Assembly: GCF_000420085.1 (NCBI RefSeq)
Contig: NZ_ATUG01000002.1
Coordinates: forward strand, 930,001 to 994,000
Direction of reading: 5' to 3'
From: Desulfospira joergensenii DSM 10085
GTDB taxonomy: Bacteria > Desulfobacterota > Desulfobacteria > Desulfobacterales > Desulfobacteraceae
Length of the DNA stretch: 64,000 bases
The notes beneath the pieces were generated by a model. That model ran no database searches and was not told where the DNA came from. It saw only the letters and a program-made list of their open reading frames with translations. Position 1 is the stretch's first letter; the number at the start of each line of letters is the position of its first letter. Made by a program: the position numbers and the translations under genes. Shown piece by piece: positions 33,607 to 44,504 of this stretch.

Positions 33607-34239
33607 ATGGTTAAAATAGTATTAAATTTTATTCTATTTGTGTTTTTGATTTGTGTTTCACCCTTGGAAGCCCGGGAAGAAGTTTCCATAAAGATCCTGT
33701 TCCTGGGAGATTCCATCACAGCCGGACTGGGGGTGGAGCCAAGCCAGGCCTATCCGGCCCTGGTGGATGAAATGATCAAAGCCAAAGGGATCGACGGGGT
33801 GAGTGTCATCAACGGCAGTATCAGCGGTTCCACCACGGCCAGTGGTTTGTCCCGGCTCAAGTGGTTCCGGAGGGCGGAACCCGATATCCTTGTCCTGGCC
33901 CTGGGGGCCAATGATGGTCTCCGGGGACTTTCCACGGAGAAGATGGAGGAGAATCTGGGAAAGACCCTTGAATTTGCCAGGGGGCAGGGGATGGATGTCA
34001 TCCTGGCCGGCATGGAAGTCCCGCCCAATTACGGACCCCGGTATGCCCGGGATTTCAGACTGGTGTTCCCGACCCTGGCGGATAAGCATAAGATTCCCCT
34101 GATTCCCTTTCTCCTGGAAGGTGTGGGAGGGGTGGCCGGTATGAACCAGGCAGACGGGATCCACCCCAATCCAGAGGGGCACCGGATCATCGCCCGGACG
34201 GTCCTCCCCTTTATCCTGGAAGAGATTCAAAGGAGGTGA
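33607..34239 (+). CDS. Exported SGNH-type arylesterase/lysophospholipase (TesA-like)
   Basis: A 210-residue SGNH hydrolase. Signal peptide about residues 1-22 (MVKIVLNFILFVF, cleavage after LEA). Catalytic motifs: GDSITAGLG with the Ser, the Gly of NGSISGSTT, GANDGLRG with the Asn, and DGIHPNPEGH with Asp and His. It cleaves short acyl or aryl esters, probably in the periplasm. The stop overlaps the ribosome-binding site of the ABC ATPase gene. In E. coli tesA also neighbours ybbA and ybbP. GTG 33556 is a less likely start. Confidence 0.9.
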   Translation: MVKIVLNFILFVFLICVSPLEAREEVSIKILFLGDSITAGLGVEPSQAYPALVDEMIKAKGIDGVSVINGSISGSTTASGLSRLKWFRRAEPDILVLALGANDGLRGLSTEKMEENLGKTLEFARGQGMDVILAGMEVPPNYGPRYARDFRLVFPTLADKHKIPLIPFLLEGVGGVAGMNQADGIHPNPEGHRIIARTVLPFILEEIQRR

Positions 34240-34241
34240 AC

Positions 34242-34901
34242 ATGCTTGAGGTCAGGGGGATTCACAAGTCTTTTTCTCTGCCGGGTTCCGCCCGGATCGA
34301 GGTGCTCAAAGAGGTGGGTTTTTCAATGGAAGCGGGCCAGACCCGGGCGATCATCGGTCAGTCCGGGTCGGGCAAGACCACCCTGCTCTCCCTCATTGCC
34401 GGGCTGGATTTTCCGGATCAAGGCGAGGTGGTCCTGAACGGACAGAATCTCTCCTCCATGGCCGAGGACCGGCTGGCCCGGTTCAGGGCCGGGAACATCG
34501 GGATCATCTTTCAGCAGTTCCACCTCATGCCCCATTTGACCGCCCAGGAGAACATCAGCCTGCCCCTGGAGATTCTCAAGGCCGGCAATATCCGGGAGCG
34601 GACCCTGGATATGCTGGAAAAGACCGGACTGACCAAGCGGAAAAACCATCTGCCCGGGCAGCTTTCCGGCGGGGAATGCCAGCGGGTGGCCATTGCCAGG
34701 GCCCTGGTCACCAACCCCTCCCTGGTTCTGGCGGACGAGCCCACGGGCAATCTGGACACCCGGACCGGAGAGATCATTGCCGACCTCATGTTTGATCTGG
34801 CCAAACAGGAAGGCAAAAGCCTGGTTCTGGTGACCCATAATGGGGAACTGGCAGGCCGGTGCAGCCGGGTCCTCCACCTGGATAAGGGGATATTGTCTTG
34901 A
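34242..34901 (+). CDS. ABC transporter ATPase, YbbA/LolD-like
   Basis: About 219 residues. Walker A GQSGSGKTTL, signature LSGGECQRVAIARAL, Walker B LVLADEPTGNLD and H-loop VTHN. The class (MacB/LolD/YbbA) powers mechanotransmission systems rather than solute import. An AGGAGG site is placed five bases before ATG 34242. The stop overlaps the permease start (TTGA). Confidence 0.92.
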   Translation: MLEVRGIHKSFSLPGSARIEVLKEVGFSMEAGQTRAIIGQSGSGKTTLLSLIAGLDFPDQGEVVLNGQNLSSMAEDRLARFRAGNIGIIFQQFHLMPHLTAQENISLPLEILKAGNIRERTLDMLEKTGLTKRKNHLPGQLSGGECQRVAIARALVTNPSLVLADEPTGNLDTRTGEIIADLMFDLAKQEGKSLVLVTHNGELAGRCSRVLHLDKGILS

Positions 34902-37462
34902 AATTCTGGCTTGGAATGGGTCTCCGGGAGCTGATCAAGGCCAGGAGTTTTTCCCTGTTCTTTATTTTAAACCTCTCCCTGGGTCTGGCCGGGTTCATTG
35001 CCATCCAGTCCTTTAGCTTTTCCCTCAACCGCCACATGGATGAAAATCTCAAGGAGATCCTAAAGGCGGATCTGGTCCTGGCAGCCAACTCCCCCCTGAC
35101 CCCGGCGGATCTGGACCTGGCCGGACAGGTTCTGGGAAAGGATGTCCAAAGGGCCAGGCTGGTCACCTTTTTTACCATGGTCAGGGGAGGGGACCGGGCC
35201 AGGATGGTCCGGGTCATGGCCATGGATGAATTTTATCCCCTCTACGGGGCCTTTGCCTTTGAAGGGGATGCAAGGCCCGGAGATGTCCAGTCCCGGCCGG
35301 GGCTGTTCATGACCCGGGACACGGCCCGGACGCTGGGCATTCAGAACCTTGCCGGTAAAGAACCGGTTTTGAGGCTGGGGCATAAAAATTTTTTTATCCG
35401 GGATTTTTTCAGGGATGACCCGGATACCTCTTTGACGGAATTCGAGCTGGCCCCCAAGATCTATATGGGATTGAATCAACTGGAGGGAACCGGCCTGGTT
35501 CAATTCGGGAGCCGGATCCGGTACCGGTATTTTTACCGGTTCAACCGGGAAGTTCATATCCAGGAAAAGGCAAGGGAACTTAAGGAGGGATTTTTTGAAC
35601 TGAGCCAGGGTCAGCCCCGGATCAACGTATTCGGCCCGGGGGACGTCAACCGCCGCCTGGGGCGGTTGACCCGGTATTTTACCCGGTACATGGGCCTGGT
35701 CAGTATCGTGGCCCTTTTTCTGGCCGGAATGGCGGCTGCCTACCTGTTCCGTGGGTTTCTGAATCTTAAATCCAGACAGACGGCCATCCTCATGAGCATG
35801 GGAGGGGTCCGCCGGGAAATCTATCTGCTCATCAGTTTCCAGCTCATGGTCCTGGGCAGCCTGGCCTCTCTTTTGGCCGCACTGATCTCCATTTTTCTTC
35901 TTCCGGCCTTTCCCGTGATTTTCAAGGGACTGATGCCGGCAGGGCTTACAATCGCTCTGGATACGAGAGCCATAGGGATGGCTTTGGGACTGGGCATGGC
36001 CGGAAGCCTGGTCTTCTGCCTTCCCCTGTTTGCCCGGATTTTCACCATCAAACCCCTGACCCTGCTCCGGGCCGGCTCTGCCGGCAAAGCCGGCATGAAA
36101 AGAGCCAGGCTCTGGGCTGTGGTCTCATCTGTTCCGGGGATCCTGGCCCTTTTCTTTACGGCCTCGTATACATCCGGATCCTTTTGGGAAGGCATGATTT
36201 TTTCCCTGGGATTTATCCTTGCCCTGGGATTTTTCTTTCTGGCCGGCATGCTTATCTTTTTATCGTGCAAGATCCCGGCCCGCATGGGATTCATGCCCGG
36301 CCGGATCGCCTTCAGAAACCTGTTCCGGAACAAGTGGTCTTCTCTGTCCTGTTTTGTGACCATTGCCATGGGGATTTTTCTCATATCCGTGATCCCCCAG
36401 GTCCGGAAGGGACTTGAAACGGAGATCATGCGGCCCGAGGGACTCAAGGTCCCGGTTTTCTTTCTGGTGGATATCCAGGAGGACCAGCAAAAAGCACTCA
36501 TGGAATTTATAGCGGCCGGAAAAGGAGACCTGACCCATATCTCCCCCATGGTCCGGGGAAGGATTCTGTCCGTAAATGACAAGCCCTTTTTTCGAAAAGA
36601 CCGGAAGACCGGAAACAGGGGGCTCCGTCTGGAGTTTAATTTTTCCCATCGCAAAGATCTTTATCCGTCGGAAAAAATCGTCCAGGGAAATCCCATGTCC
36701 GATCTTCCCTGGGATTTCGGGTCTGAAAAGCCCTTTGAGATCTCCATGGAACAGGGATTTGCCGACCGCATGGGGTTGAAAATGGGGGATGTCATGGGAT
36801 TTGATGTCCAGGGGATTCCCCTCAGAGGAAGGGTGGTCAATCTGCGCAGGGTGCGCTGGGCAAGTTTTCAGCCCAATTTTTTCATGCTTTTCCAGGACGG
36901 GGTATTAGACGATGCCCCCAAGACCTATCTTGCCACCATCTCAAATCTGGCCCCGGAACAAAGAGAGGACCTCAAGAACAGGATCGTGGACCGATTCCCC
37001 AATATCTCCGTTATTGACGTGGCCCGGACCGCGGCCACCATACTTGACGTTACGGACCGGCTTTCCCTGTCCGTCCGTTTCATGGCCTGGCTGGCTTTGG
37101 CCGCCGGCCTGGTTTCCGTTTTTTCCATTGCCCGGCATGAGGCCCGGAAAAGTGAGGCCCAGATCAACCTGCTCAAGGTCATGGGAGCGGATTTTCAGAT
37201 CCTCTCCACCATTACCCTGGTGGAATTCGGATTTATCGGATTTTCCGCCGGATTGTTTGCCCTGGCCCTGAGTACCGGGTTTTCCCTGGGAATTTCCGGG
37301 TATTTTTTTGACAGTCTCTGGGCCTTTGATTTGGGATCTTCCGCCCTGATCCTGGTGTCGTCCACGGCCATCTGCATGGCCACGGGGCTTGGCGCCGCCT
37401 ACAGAATCATGAAAACCAAACCCCTAAGCCTTCTCTCCGGGGGAGGAGCCTTTAGATCCTGA
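34898..37462 (+). CDS. ABC transporter permease, YbbP/FtsX-type
   Basis: An 854-residue inner-membrane protein with two FtsX domains, one N-terminal TM helix, large periplasmic regions and about ten membrane segments, matching the YbbP layout. Starts with TTG overlapping the ATPase stop, so the two are translationally coupled. With the SGNH esterase upstream this is the conserved esterase-YbbA-YbbP arrangement, thought to act on envelope lipids; the precise role is unknown. Confidence 0.9.
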   Translation: MKFWLGMGLRELIKARSFSLFFILNLSLGLAGFIAIQSFSFSLNRHMDENLKEILKADLVLAANSPLTPADLDLAGQVLGKDVQRARLVTFFTMVRGGDRARMVRVMAMDEFYPLYGAFAFEGDARPGDVQSRPGLFMTRDTARTLGIQNLAGKEPVLRLGHKNFFIRDFFRDDPDTSLTEFELAPKIYMGLNQLEGTGLVQFGSRIRYRYFYRFNREVHIQEKARELKEGFFELSQGQPRINVFGPGDVNRRLGRLTRYFTRYMGLVSIVALFLAGMAAAYLFRGFLNLKSRQTAILMSMGGVRREIYLLISFQLMVLGSLASLLAALISIFLLPAFPVIFKGLMPAGLTIALDTRAIGMALGLGMAGSLVFCLPLFARIFTIKPLTLLRAGSAGKAGMKRARLWAVVSSVPGILALFFTASYTSGSFWEGMIFSLGFILALGFFFLAGMLIFLSCKIPARMGFMPGRIAFRNLFRNKWSSLSCFVTIAMGIFLISVIPQVRKGLETEIMRPEGLKVPVFFLVDIQEDQQKALMEFIAAGKGDLTHISPMVRGRILSVNDKPFFRKDRKTGNRGLRLEFNFSHRKDLYPSEKIVQGNPMSDLPWDFGSEKPFEISMEQGFADRMGLKMGDVMGFDVQGIPLRGRVVNLRRVRWASFQPNFFMLFQDGVLDDAPKTYLATISNLAPEQREDLKNRIVDRFPNISVIDVARTAATILDVTDRLSLSVRFMAWLALAAGLVSVFSIARHEARKSEAQINLLKVMGADFQILSTITLVEFGFIGFSAGLFALALSTGFSLGISGYFFDSLWAFDLGSSALILVSSTAICMATGLGAAYRIMKTKPLSLLSGGGAFRS

Positions 37463-37468
37463 GCCGGT

Positions 37469-38236
37469 TCATTGGCCACCGGATTTGGCTGTCTGCCATG
37501 CCCGTTCAAGCAGTTCCAGGGTTCCGGGATGGGACTCCACCCTGAGCCGGTAGGTCCGGTTGAATTCCCTTGAATTTTCCCGGAGTTCATCTTCTTCCAT
37601 CACCGGAGTGGGCAGGAGCAGGCTGCGCTGATAAGAGCCCATGATCTTTTCCAGGATTCTCTCTTTTTTGTGGTGCAGTTTTTCAGGGATGTCCATGGTG
37701 ATGATGTCCTGCCAATGCCTTGAAAACCCGGCATTCATGAACATGGTTCCCGCGCACAGGCATTGCTGCTCGTAATACTTTTTCCTGCCGCCGATGACAA
37801 GGCCCACACAATCATCCACAGGCTCTTTGTCATCCATGGTCAGGGTCACGGGAACGGAGATATCATAAAAAAGCCCATCCAGGTCTTTCAGGGCGTTGCC
37901 GCACAGGCCGTATCCCAGAAAAACCCCATCCACAAGAGGCGCCATTTCCCTGACCGCGTCTTCCACAGCCCGGCGGAGCCTGGGAATATTGGAATGCAGC
38001 CCCACCTGCAGGACCCGGACCAGCACATCAAGGCCCCGGGCAGGGTCGGGCTGAAAGTCCTGAATTCTGGTTATCCTGTGAACGGGTTTAAGATTCCCAT
38101 GTTTCAGAATCCGGATCAGCTCCCGGGAAAATTCATCATCTATCCCCCAGATCTTTGTAACATCCCTGTCCGTCAAAAGAAGGTGGGCAAATTCAAGTTC
38201 CAATATCTGGCAGGTAACGATGCCGAGTCGGGGCAT
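37469..38236 (-). CDS. DUF1638-like protein
   Basis: A 255-residue soluble protein with cysteine-bearing motifs FLGYGLCGNAL, DDCVGLVIGG and QQCLCAGTMF, matching the DUF1638 pattern (a conserved LCG, a DC, and a metal-ligand-like C/H set). DUF1638 proteins often accompany corrinoid methyltransferase systems in methanogens and anaerobic bacteria; the function is unknown. Here it follows a chemoreceptor gene after 26 bases on the same strand and no methyltransferase is adjacent. Confidence 0.72.
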   Translation of the reverse strand: MPRLGIVTCQILELEFAHLLLTDRDVTKIWGIDDEFSRELIRILKHGNLKPVHRITRIQDFQPDPARGLDVLVRVLQVGLHSNIPRLRRAVEDAVREMAPLVDGVFLGYGLCGNALKDLDGLFYDISVPVTLTMDDKEPVDDCVGLVIGGRKKYYEQQCLCAGTMFMNAGFSRHWQDIITMDIPEKLHHKKERILEKIMGSYQRSLLLPTPVMEEDELRENSREFNRTYRLRVESHPGTLELLERAWQTAKSGGQ

Positions 38237-38262
38237 GGGAGGGGCTCCTTAATCATATTTTT

Positions 38263-40743
38263 TTATTCAGCCTCCATTTTTTCCATTAAAAAAGGGGCAT
38301 ATGCCTTATCTGTTTTCATGATATGGTTTTTCAGCCAGTCGGTGAGAAAGGTCATCAGATCCATGGTCAGGGTTGCCTTGCCCTGGTCAAACTCTTCTCT
38401 GAGGGTCATGACCTTATCTACAAGTTCCCTGTGAATGGCCAAATGCTCTTCCCGTCCAGGGTAGGCGTACCTCTCAAACAACTCCTCCTCAAATCCGAAG
38501 TGGTAGACCGTGTACTCTGCAAGGCCGGCCAAGATTTCTCCTGATTTTTCCCGGCCCTGTTTGATTTTCATGGCCTTGTGCAGTTGATTGATCAGTGAGA
38601 TGAGCTTGATATGCTGTTCGTCAATCTCAGGAATGTTCAGGGCCAGTTTGGGACCCCAGGGCATGAGATCCGGGATATCCTGTTCAGAGATATCCGAACT
38701 CTGGTCAATTCCTGCGTCTGTGGCGGATACCTTGAACACGCTGATCATATCCCTGAGCTTTGAGGATAGACCGGCCAGGTCCTTGGCGCTCCGGTTCATC
38801 TGGGTACTTCGCCGGGACATGTCTTCAGATACTGAAGTGACACCGGAAATATCCCCGGTAATCTCTGATGATACCTGGGAGCTTAAGGCCACATTCCCGT
38901 TTACCTCGTTGATGCCCTTGGAAGCCTGGTCGATGTTCTCAGCCACCTCAGCGGCCGTTGCCGACTGTTTGTCCATGGCCGCCACAACCAGAGTGACGAT
39001 CTCATTCACCTTGAAGATGACTTTTGATATTTTTTTGACGTCCTGGACCGTATTGTCCGTGGAATTCTGTATTTCCGTCACCTTGGCCTTTATGTCATTG
39101 GTGGCCTGGGCTGTCTGCCCGGCCAGGCCCTTGATCTCTCCGGCCACAACGGCGAACCCCCTGCCGGCTTCCCCGGCCCTGGCCGCCTCAATGGTGGCGT
39201 TCAGGGCCAGGAGATTGGTCTGTTCGGCGATGTCGGTGATGGCCTCGGTCACTTTGGAGATTTCCCTGGCAGAGTTGCCCAGGAATTCCACCCGGTCCGA
39301 TGCCTGGTCTGCCTGGGCTGCCGCTTCATCTGAAATATTCCGGGCCTGTTCGCAGTTCATGACCACCTCTTCGAATGCGGACTGCATCTGGGAAGCGGAA
39401 TCAGACACAATGCCCACATTGGTGGAGACCTGCTCGCTGGCCGCTGCAACAGAGTTCATGTTTGAACTCATCTTTTCTGAGGCTCCGGCCACCATATTGG
39501 CACGGCCCGAGAGGTCTTCTGCGCTTTCGGCCATCTGTTCGGAAACCGAGAGAAGTTCACCGGATGCCGCGGTCACGGTTTCCGAATTGGTCCCGATATC
39601 CACGATGATATTGTTGAGCCGCTCGATAAACGCGTTAAACCATGTGGCCAGTTCTCCCAGCTCATCCCGGTTCTTGATTCTAAGGCGCTGGGTCAGGTCC
39701 CCTTCTCCAGAGGCGATGTTTCTCAGGCCTGCCGTGATCCGGCCCATGGGTTTGAGAATCAGGGACCTTAAGAGCAGAAAACTGCAGACCATGACCAGCA
39801 GGCAGCAGATGGCTCCGAATATCATGATTCTGTTTTTGGTGTGGTTTTTGACCTTGGTGCTGAAACTGGATATGCTGGATGCAGTCTGTTTGACTGCGCT
39901 GTTGTTATTCTGGGAGACTTGACTGATGATCTGATTGATGCTGGCAATCACCTTTGAAGATTCCTCTTCCAGAACCGACTGGACTTTCTCTGAATTCCTC
40001 GAGATCAGGCCTTGGAAATCCTCTTCCATTTTCCGGATTTTATCGTTCATGTCCGCCTTGCTGGTGCAGAACAGGAGGTAGCCGAGGGCCTTGCCTTCCA
40101 GGATCATATCCTTTTTAACGATAAAGACATCCGGATCGTTCTGGGAAGCGTTGATGATTTTTTCGTATTTTTTCTTTCCCTCTCCTTTTTCTATATAGGT
40201 TTTTATTTTTTCTTTTTCCCGGTCAATATATCTTACGTAAGGTTTGCCGTTAGGCCGCATATACATGGCATAGACCACGTTCTTATTGGAACCTGCGGAT
40301 TTGATATAGGATATCAACGAGGAATAGTCATTGTTCAGGATGGCAGCCGGGGCCACACTGGCCAGGAGTGAGGCCAGTGAATCGGCATTCTCACTGACCG
40401 TGTTGATCCACTCGGTTTCAATGCTTTTTTTCTCCCGGGTCAACGCTTCTTCCGTGGACCGGCTCAGCAGGTCGGTGGCGGTTTGTGCCATCCCGGCCAT
40501 GTTCTTGCCTGTGTCGGTTTCCATTTTTTTAAGATCGTGTCCCACGGTCCGGCCCGATTCCGTCAGAAGGTCCTGGATCCGGCTTCCCATGGTGTTCAGG
40601 GAAGATTCCTGGGACTTGATAATGATCAAAGACAGCCCTATAAGCGCAAGGGCAAGTATGCCGGTCAATGGGACCAGTATCTTTGTCCAGAGACTGGCGC
40701 CCTTTTGAAAGGGCGCTGAATTTTCATTGACTTGAATTGCCAT
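38263..40743 (-). CDS. Methyl-accepting chemotaxis protein with C-terminal bacteriohemerythrin
   Basis: An 826-residue chemoreceptor. TM1 at about 20-45, a periplasmic sensor to about 310, TM2, HAMP, and the signalling domain with [19 protein letters not shown]. The last 130 residues form a hemerythrin domain with all diiron ligands: the His of IDEQH, HFGFE (HxxxE), HLAIH (HxxxH) and HIMKTD (HxxxxD). It likely senses oxygen or another diatomic gas from inside, plus a periplasmic cue. A GAGGA site precedes the ATG. The binding-protein gene lies 45 bases upstream on the same strand. Confidence 0.94.
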   Translation of the reverse strand: MAIQVNENSAPFQKGASLWTKILVPLTGILALALIGLSLIIIKSQESSLNTMGSRIQDLLTESGRTVGHDLKKMETDTGKNMAGMAQTATDLLSRSTEEALTREKKSIETEWINTVSENADSLASLLASVAPAAILNNDYSSLISYIKSAGSNKNVVYAMYMRPNGKPYVRYIDREKEKIKTYIEKGEGKKKYEKIINASQNDPDVFIVKKDMILEGKALGYLLFCTSKADMNDKIRKMEEDFQGLISRNSEKVQSVLEEESSKVIASINQIISQVSQNNNSAVKQTASSISSFSTKVKNHTKNRIMIFGAICCLLVMVCSFLLLRSLILKPMGRITAGLRNIASGEGDLTQRLRIKNRDELGELATWFNAFIERLNNIIVDIGTNSETVTAASGELLSVSEQMAESAEDLSGRANMVAGASEKMSSNMNSVAAASEQVSTNVGIVSDSASQMQSAFEEVVMNCEQARNISDEAAAQADQASDRVEFLGNSAREISKVTEAITDIAEQTNLLALNATIEAARAGEAGRGFAVVAGEIKGLAGQTAQATNDIKAKVTEIQNSTDNTVQDVKKISKVIFKVNEIVTLVVAAMDKQSATAAEVAENIDQASKGINEVNGNVALSSQVSSEITGDISGVTSVSEDMSRRSTQMNRSAKDLAGLSSKLRDMISVFKVSATDAGIDQSSDISEQDIPDLMPWGPKLALNIPEIDEQHIKLISLINQLHKAMKIKQGREKSGEILAGLAEYTVYHFGFEEELFERYAYPGREEHLAIHRELVDKVMTLREEFDQGKATLTMDLMTFLTDWLKNHIMKTDKAYAPFLMEKMEAE

Positions 40744-40788
40744 GGTTTGATTTCCTCGGCTTGGGCAGTATTGGATTTAATTCAAGGG

Positions 40789-41676
40789 TTATTGATAGGC
40801 GCCTACTTTGAGTTTGATCTGAAGATCCTCCACCCCCTGGTAGTCCAGGGCATCTGTCCATCCGACGATTTTGGCGTCCTTTGCCGCCTGGTCACCGGCT
40901 TTGATCAGCTTGAGGGCGGAGACCACCTGCTGGACAACCGCATCTGGTGTGCCCTTGGTTTTCGCCATGGGCCATTCCGGATAGAGGGCGGTGGAGCAGA
41001 CAAAGGGAAAACCGCTATGGGACTGTGGATTCAGGATTTTAAATTCCTCCATGTCAATGATGCCTTCAGAAGCCATCCTTTCAAGGGTGTCTGTGCGGAC
41101 TGTTCCCGCATCTGAAGCCCCGTTCTGAACAGCCAGAACCACGTTGTCGTGTTTTCCGGCAAAATCCAGTTTGGAAAAATCTTTAAATGGGTCGATGCCC
41201 TGGTTCAGCAGTTCCATGTAGGCCATCTGCCATCCTCCAAAAGATGATTTTTTCACCGCTGCAAAGGTTTTGCCCTTTAAATCATTTATGGAGTTGATTT
41301 CGTCGTTCTCTTCACTGGTCAATATAACGCCCCCGAATGATTTTAAAGGATTGCCCTGCCTGGAATTGATCATGGTGGCAACAGCCTTGGCCCCGTATTT
41401 CACCTTTGCCGTGATAAACATGGAGGAATTGACCAGGAAGAAATCCACCTCTCCCTTTTCCACCGCAGGGAACACCGCATCAAAGTCCAGGGGAACCACC
41501 TCAAAGGTTCCCGGGACTTTTTCAGTCAGGTAGGTACCAGTGCTTTTCCACATCTTCAGGGCCTTTACCGGCCCCCGCTTGGCAAGGACTCCAATTTTGT
41601 AGGTATCCGCAGCAAAAACGGTCTGGGAGACCCAAAAGAGCAAAACAATCATCATGGGGCAGATGTATTTTTTCAT
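40789..41676 (-). CDS. PhnD-like periplasmic substrate-binding protein
   Basis: A 295-residue exported binding protein of the phosphate/phosphite/phosphonate type. Signal peptide about 1-23 (ending VFAADTYK). Family features include a GPVKALKMW opening and the segment LKGKTFAAVKKSSFGGWQMAY. The start at ATG 41676 has GGAG eight bases upstream. No ABC ATPase or permease is adjacent; the downstream gene is a chemoreceptor, so this protein may present a ligand to it. The ligand cannot be named from sequence. Confidence 0.88.
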   Translation of the reverse strand: MKKYICPMMIVLLFWVSQTVFAADTYKIGVLAKRGPVKALKMWKSTGTYLTEKVPGTFEVVPLDFDAVFPAVEKGEVDFFLVNSSMFITAKVKYGAKAVATMINSRQGNPLKSFGGVILTSEENDEINSINDLKGKTFAAVKKSSFGGWQMAYMELLNQGIDPFKDFSKLDFAGKHDNVVLAVQNGASDAGTVRTDTLERMASEGIIDMEEFKILNPQSHSGFPFVCSTALYPEWPMAKTKGTPDAVVQQVVSALKLIKAGDQAAKDAKIVGWTDALDYQGVEDLQIKLKVGAYQ

Positions 41677-41905
41677 AACCGTCACTCCATTTATTGGGTT
41701 AAAAAGGAATTGAACCATATCCGGCGATCAGGGCCCGGTCAGGTCTGGAAAAGGTTTCAGGATGCAGAGAACTGCGTATTTCGCTTCACCGGTGTATAGA
41801 GGATTGTTCTGATCGCGTAATAAGTATTTAGCATACATGAAACTTGAGAGGATGCAAGTGGGAAATCGCCTTTTTTAGGTTCCCGTGCCCAAGCAGGATA
41901 TTTTT

Positions 41906-42829
41906 TTATTCAATTGATTCAAAATCGGAGACAGAGAGATTCAGGGTGCTGATGAGCCAATCTCCAAACATCCTGACTCCCCTGGATTCTTTGTTGAAGT
42001 TGGGCCACGAGAAATAGTAGTTTCCCGTCCGGATGGGGGGCAATCCAAGGGGGGCGATGAGGCGCCCGGAGGCAAGCTCATCCCGGACCAGGAAAAGATC
42101 ACCCAGGGCTACTCCCAGGCCGGCCGTGGCTGCCTGGAGAGCGGCGTCGTCCACCTCAAAGACCTGGCCCCTTTCCAGGGAAAGTCCGGAGATTCCGGTC
42201 TGGTCGGCCCAGGCAGCCCATTCTTTATAATCCGGGCTGTTGTGGAGCAGGGTATGGTGCCTGAGATCTTCGGGCCCGGCAAGGGGATGATGCCCTTCTT
42301 TGACAAGCCTTGGGGCGCAAACGGGGATGAGCTGCTCTTTTAATATGGGTTCCCGGGTGACCCCGGGGATCTCTTCTCCCAGATGGGTGATGCCGGCGTC
42401 AAAGTTTTCCCGGGAGAAATCCACATTCTCCCCGGATGTGGTCAGCCTGACCCGGATGTCCGGGTATAGGGACTGGAAAAGATGGAGCCTGGGGATCAGC
42501 CAACGGATGGCAAAGGTGGGATGAATTTTGAGGTTCAGATCCTGCTGCTGATTTTTCAGACGGGTCACCCCTTCTGCCATGAGATCAAAGGCCCGGGCCA
42601 GGGACGATGCCAGGAGCCTCCCCTGTTCGGTCAGGGCCAGGGCACGGTGGCGCCGGTGAAAAAGGATGACGTCCAGTTCTTTCTCCAGCAGCTTGACCTG
42701 ACGGCTGACCGCACCCTGGGTTACATTGAGTTCCCGGGCCGCCCGGGTAAAGCTTAAAAGGCGGGCCGCCGTTTCAAAGGCCTTGAGTCCGTTGAGGGAG
42801 GGCAGTTGATTGACTTTGGGTTTTGGCAT
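41906..42829 (-). CDS. LysR-family regulator, GcvA-like
   Basis: A 307-residue LysR regulator of the GcvA subgroup, with SLNGLKAFETAARLLSFTRA at the N-terminus and winged helix NVTQGAVSRQVKLLE. It diverges from the ornithine aminotransferase gene, with about 110 bases between the starts, and so may regulate it. Effector unknown. Confidence 0.93.
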   Translation of the reverse strand: MPKPKVNQLPSLNGLKAFETAARLLSFTRAARELNVTQGAVSRQVKLLEKELDVILFHRRHRALALTEQGRLLASSLARAFDLMAEGVTRLKNQQQDLNLKIHPTFAIRWLIPRLHLFQSLYPDIRVRLTTSGENVDFSRENFDAGITHLGEEIPGVTREPILKEQLIPVCAPRLVKEGHHPLAGPEDLRHHTLLHNSPDYKEWAAWADQTGISGLSLERGQVFEVDDAALQAATAGLGVALGDLFLVRDELASGRLIAPLGLPPIRTGNYYFSWPNFNKESRGVRMFGDWLISTLNLSVSDFESIE

Positions 42830-42940
42830 GAGTTTTTTTCATTCCTATAATGTGTTAAAATAATTTGACCGACCTGATTAATACTGCAATACTTGGGAAA
42901 TTCCAAGAATTATATGAAATCAGAAGAATGGGGAAAACTC

Positions 42941-44146
42941 ATGAAAACAAAAGAGTATATAGAGCTTGAAGACCGGTTCGGAGCAAAGAACTACAAACCC
43001 CTGGATGTGGTTCTCAGCCGGGGGGAGGGGATCTGGGTCTGGGATGTGGAGGGCAATAGATATATGGACTGCCTGTCCGCCTACTCCGCCGTGAACCAGG
43101 GCCATTGCCATCCCAAGATCCGCCGGGCCATGATGGACCAGGCTGAAAAGCTCACCCTCACCTCCCGGGCCTTCCGCAACGACCAGCTGGCCTTTTTATA
43201 CGAGGAACTCTGTGAACTTACAGACTCCCACAAGATTTTGCCCATGAACTCCGGGGCCGAAGCCGTGGAAACTGTGATCAAGTGCGCCCGGAAATGGGGA
43301 TATGAGTCCAGGGGAGTGGCCGATGGCCGGGCCGAGATCATCGTATGCGAGAACAACTTCCACGGCCGGACCCTGTCCATCATCGGATTTTCCACCGATG
43401 AAAACGCCCGAGAGAACTTCGGTCCCTTTACCCCGGGGTTCAAAACCATCCCCTTTGGCGACAGCGAGGCCCTGGACAAGGCCATTACCCCCAATACCGT
43501 GGCCTTTCTGGTGGAGCCCATCCAGGGGGAGGCCGGGGTCATCATCCCGCCAAAAGGGTATTTAAAAAGGGTCAGGGAGATCTGTACCCAAAAAAACATC
43601 CTCCTAATCCTGGACGAGATCCAGACGGGCCTCGGCCGGACCGGGAAACTCCTGGCAGAGGAGCATGAGGGGATCCAGGCGGATCTCACCCTCATCGGAA
43701 AGGCCCTGTCCGGCGGATTTTATCCGGTTTCGGCCGTGCTTTCCAACGAGGAGGTTCTCGGGCTGCTCCAGCCCGGCCAGCACGGCTCCACATTCGGGGG
43801 AAATCCCATGGCCTGTGCCGTGGCCCGGGCCGCTCTCAAGGTTCTCAAGGAAGAGAACATGATTGAGAATGCCGCCAGGATGGGGGACTATTTTTTGGAA
43901 GAACTGAAAAAACTCGACCATCCGGCCATCCGGGAGATCCGGGGCAAAGGTCTCATGATCGCCGTTGAACTTCATGAAGGAACTCCGGGGGGCGCCAGGG
44001 CCATTTGTGAATCTCTGGCAAAAATGGGCATTCTCTGCAAGGAAACCCATACCTATACCATCCGGTTCGCCCCGCCCCTGGTGATTCAAAAACAGGACAT
44101 CGACTGGGCCGTGGAGCGGATAGCCAAGGCCTTTGAAAAAATATAA
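42941..44146 (+). CDS. rocD: Ornithine aminotransferase
   Basis: A 401-residue class III PLP aminotransferase converting ornithine and 2-oxoglutarate to glutamate semialdehyde and glutamate. The PLP lysine is in [15 protein letters not shown] and the cofactor Asp in [14 protein letters not shown]. The N-terminus [19 protein letters not shown] and the [13 protein letters not shown] segment are typical of RocD rather than of acetylornithine aminotransferases. ATG 42941 is preceded by GGGGAA; ATG 42914 is an alternative. Confidence 0.92.
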   Translation: MKTKEYIELEDRFGAKNYKPLDVVLSRGEGIWVWDVEGNRYMDCLSAYSAVNQGHCHPKIRRAMMDQAEKLTLTSRAFRNDQLAFLYEELCELTDSHKILPMNSGAEAVETVIKCARKWGYESRGVADGRAEIIVCENNFHGRTLSIIGFSTDENARENFGPFTPGFKTIPFGDSEALDKAITPNTVAFLVEPIQGEAGVIIPPKGYLKRVREICTQKNILLILDEIQTGLGRTGKLLAEEHEGIQADLTLIGKALSGGFYPVSAVLSNEEVLGLLQPGQHGSTFGGNPMACAVARAALKVLKEENMIENAARMGDYFLEELKKLDHPAIREIRGKGLMIAVELHEGTPGGARAICESLAKMGILCKETHTYTIRFAPPLVIQKQDIDWAVERIAKAFEKI

Positions 44147-44485
44147 AAATTCAATCCCGTCTATAGGAAGTCCTTGTCATTGTTCGGAAGGTATGCTCTC
44201 CAGGGTCACAGGAGATAACTTCCTGTCCACAAATCCCCCTTGCCGGATCGATACCCCCATCCCGATAACCCGTCAAATAGAGCCGGCCTTTTCTGGTGCC
44301 GGTTTATTTCAGAAAGGCAGGGACCCCTCCTGAATTACCCGTTTCCTTGTCCGGCCGGGTCGATTTTTTGTCAGACCGGACCCAAACAGCCCATTCCCTC
44401 CATCGACAATTCTAAACGATATATTCTTGAGATAAAAATATGGAAAAAATATCATGAATTGATCCATAAAAATGTAATAATGTGA

Positions 44486-44504
44486 ACAAAATGTGCTATT
44501 TTGT
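44486..44504 (+). promoter_or_regulatory. Possible enhancer palindrome upstream of the sigma54 promoter
   Basis: Arms ACAAAAT and ATTTTGT separated by GTGCT, about 120 bases upstream of the -24 element. The distance suits an NtrC-like activator site. AT-rich palindromes arise easily by chance, so this is tentative. Confidence 0.35.

Noticed and set aside
38588..39922. 444-codon plus-strand frame
   Set aside because: Antisense to the conserved chemoreceptor signalling domain, whose composition leaves long open frames opposite it.
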